From NCBI GenBank assembly GCA_049323275.1, contig JBMOOM010000127.1, forward strand, positions 127,430-191,429: 64,000 bases of DNA. Reading direction: 5' to 3'. The translations under genes and the position numbers were made by a program. The notes below the pieces were generated by a model. The model saw only the letters and a list, made by a program, of their open reading frames with translations, was not told the DNA's origin and searched no databases. Source of the DNA: Taklimakanibacter sp049323275 (GTDB lineage Bacteria; Pseudomonadota; Alphaproteobacteria; Rhizobiales; Aestuariivirgaceae). Every line of letters begins with the position of its first letter. Position 1 is the first letter of the stretch. Shown here in pieces: positions 63,055 through 64,000 of the stretch.

Positions 63055-63270
63055 ATGACGCGGACATTCGCGATCGGAGATCACGTAAAATGGAATTCGG
63101 AAGCCGGATATGTCTCCGGCAGGATCACGAAAATCCATCGCAAGGACTTCGACTACAAAGGATACACGCATCACGCATCGCCCGAGGACCCCCAATATGA
63201 GATCAAGAGCGACAAGACGGATCACGTCGCTGTCCACAAGGGCTCGGCGCTCAGCCTGATCGGCCGTTGA
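63055..63270 (+). CDS. Small conserved protein, DUF2945 (TUDOR-like) family
   Basis: The 71-residue protein reads MTRTFAIGDHVKWNSEAGYV and then SGRITKIHRKDFDYKGYTHH, followed by PQYEIKSDKTDHVAVHKGSA, matching the DUF2945 'hypervirulence-associated TUDOR domain' family. It is a small beta-barrel cytoplasmic protein with no assigned activity. It is followed after nine bases by the DUF488-type gene and is probably co-transcribed with it. Confidence 0.87.
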   Translation: MTRTFAIGDHVKWNSEAGYVSGRITKIHRKDFDYKGYTHHASPEDPQYEIKSDKTDHVAVHKGSALSLIGR

Positions 63271-63279
63271 TCACGCGTG

Positions 63280-63819
63280 ATGGCCCGTCCGTTCTTCACC
63301 ATCGGCCATTCGACCCGTCCGCTCGACGAATTCGTCGGCTTGCTCAAGCAGCGCGATGTGACGCTCATCGTCGATGTCCGCAAGATGCCCGGCTCACGCA
63401 GCAATCCGCAATATAGCGCCCCGGAATTCGCGCAGGCTTTGCAGGACTTCCGGATCGGCTACCGGCATATCGCGGAGCTGGGCGGACTCAGAAAGAAGAG
63501 CCGCGACATCGACAGCCAGGTGAACGGATTCTGGACCAACCGGAGTTTTCACAACTATGCCGATTATGCGGAAAGCACCGAATTCCAGTCAGGCCTCGCC
63601 ACGTTGCGGGATCTGGGCCACAAGGCGACATGCGCGATCATGTGCGCGGAGGCTCCGTGGTGGCGATGCCATCGGCGCATCATTGCCGATCATCTCATCG
63701 CCGCGGGCGAGAGCGTGTTTCACATCATGAGTCCGGGCCGGGTCGAGCCCGCCAGGTTGACCGAAGGCGCCGAGATCGGCGCCGACGGCAGGCTGACCTA
63801 TCCCGCGCCGAGCGCTTGA
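63280..63819 (+). CDS. DUF488-family protein
   Basis: From ATG 63280 (GTG 63277 is an alternative) the protein has 179 residues. It shows the DUF488 pattern FTIGHSTRPLDEFVGLLKQR, LIVDVRKMPGSRSNPQYSAP, and the conserved cysteine region CAIMCAEAPWWRCHRRIIAD. The activity of the family is not known; the Cys-His rich motif hints at metal or nucleic-acid handling. It pairs with the DUF2945 gene upstream. Confidence 0.87.
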   Translation: MARPFFTIGHSTRPLDEFVGLLKQRDVTLIVDVRKMPGSRSNPQYSAPEFAQALQDFRIGYRHIAELGGLRKKSRDIDSQVNGFWTNRSFHNYADYAESTEFQSGLATLRDLGHKATCAIMCAEAPWWRCHRRIIADHLIAAGESVFHIMSPGRVEPARLTEGAEIGADGRLTYPAPSA

Positions 63820-63853
63820 CGCGGATTGTAGCTTCGCATTTGCGCATCACTCA

Positions 63854-63950
63854 TTTCCCCTTCTCCCGCAAGCGGCAGGGCTGTCCGGGGAAACTCGCGG
63901 AATACACAGGCCCAGCCTGGTTTTCCCCTTCTCCCGCGTGCGGGAGAAGG
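63854..63950. repeat. GC-rich palindromic intergenic repeat
   Basis: The element starts TTTCCCCTTCTCCCGC and ends with a perfect hairpin: CCTTCTCCCGC (63927-63937) and GCGGGAGAAGG (63940-63950) with a 2-base loop. The inner CTGTCCGGGGAAACTCGC is the inverse of a word in the element at 19169-19274. It is followed by GGCCGAAGGCCGGATGAGGG, another common dispersed word. The last 181 bases of the window hold only these repeats. Confidence 0.75.
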
Positions 63951-64000
63951 TGGCCGAAGGCCGGATGAGGGTGTCTCTCTCAGCCGTTATAAAGCCGCAA

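Noticed and set aside
63055..63819. The DUF2945 and DUF488 pair as a toxin-antitoxin system
   Set aside because: The small-plus-larger layout is superficially similar, but neither family is a known toxin or antitoxin and there is no operator-like palindrome upstream.

Overview
The window is a GC-rich bacterial chromosome segment, dense in genes and transport functions, with no rRNA, tRNA, CRISPR array, phage gene or transposase that I could see. The mix of genes points to an alphaproteobacterium, most likely of the order Hyphomicrobiales (Rhizobiales): an ExoY/ExoP-type exopolysaccharide locus, an aerobic-type cobF, a SmoEFGK/SmoS polyol operon, many sugar ABC importers, and short palindromic intergenic repeats. 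The genus cannot be fixed from the sequence alone.

Layout. 1-6.5 kb: a partial RpiR regulator diverges from a branched-chain/amino-acid ABC importer (a fused LivM-LivG permease-ATPase, then binding protein, LivF, LivH) that runs into a class III aminotransferase. 6.5-11.5 kb: a luciferase-like monooxygenase, a glycerol-kinase-like FGGY kinase coupled to a GlpD-type dehydrogenase, and a YfcG-like glutathione transferase. 11.5-17.3 kb: a YbhGFSR-type drug-efflux ABC operon divergent from a TetR regulator, with a perfect 16-bp palindrome between them. 17.3-19 kb: an SRPBCC protein and a Cys/Met-metabolism PLP enzyme. 19.3-24.5 kb: a DeoR regulator divergent from a CUT1 sugar importer, with repeated operator-like sites over the promoter. 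25.0-40.1 kb: a 14-gene Wzx/Wzy-type exopolysaccharide locus, all on the + strand and mostly overlapping. It holds the priming transferase, UDP-glucose dehydrogenase, four glycosyltransferases, a deacetylase, a pyruvyl transferase, an acyltransferase, an SGNH hydrolase, a polymerase, a flippase, a secreted GH10 glycanase and a chain-length tyrosine kinase. 40.3-43.6 kb: cobF, a small secreted Cys-rich protein, and exbB-exbD-tonB.

43.6-50.6 kb (- strand): a SorC regulator, the SmoEFGK polyol importer, SmoS sorbitol dehydrogenase and a second SDR. 50.7-56.9 kb (- strand): an FCD/GntR regulator, a second Cys/Met PLP enzyme and another CUT1 importer. 57.0-63.0 kb: a CUT2 (ribose-type) importer divergent from a LacI regulator. 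63.05-63.8 kb: two small conserved proteins (DUF2945 and DUF488 types).

How it works together: five importers each sit beside a regulator of a different family (RpiR, DeoR, SorC, FCD, LacI), and three have catabolic enzymes in the same operon. Four of the five binding-protein genes are followed at once by a hairpin or palindromic repeat before the next gene, which suggests mRNA-level control that lets the binding protein be made in excess. The exopolysaccharide locus is the most coherent candidate for a less familiar system, because a GH10 glycanase and a GT14-type branching enzyme are built into a pyruvylated, uronate-containing polymer pathway.
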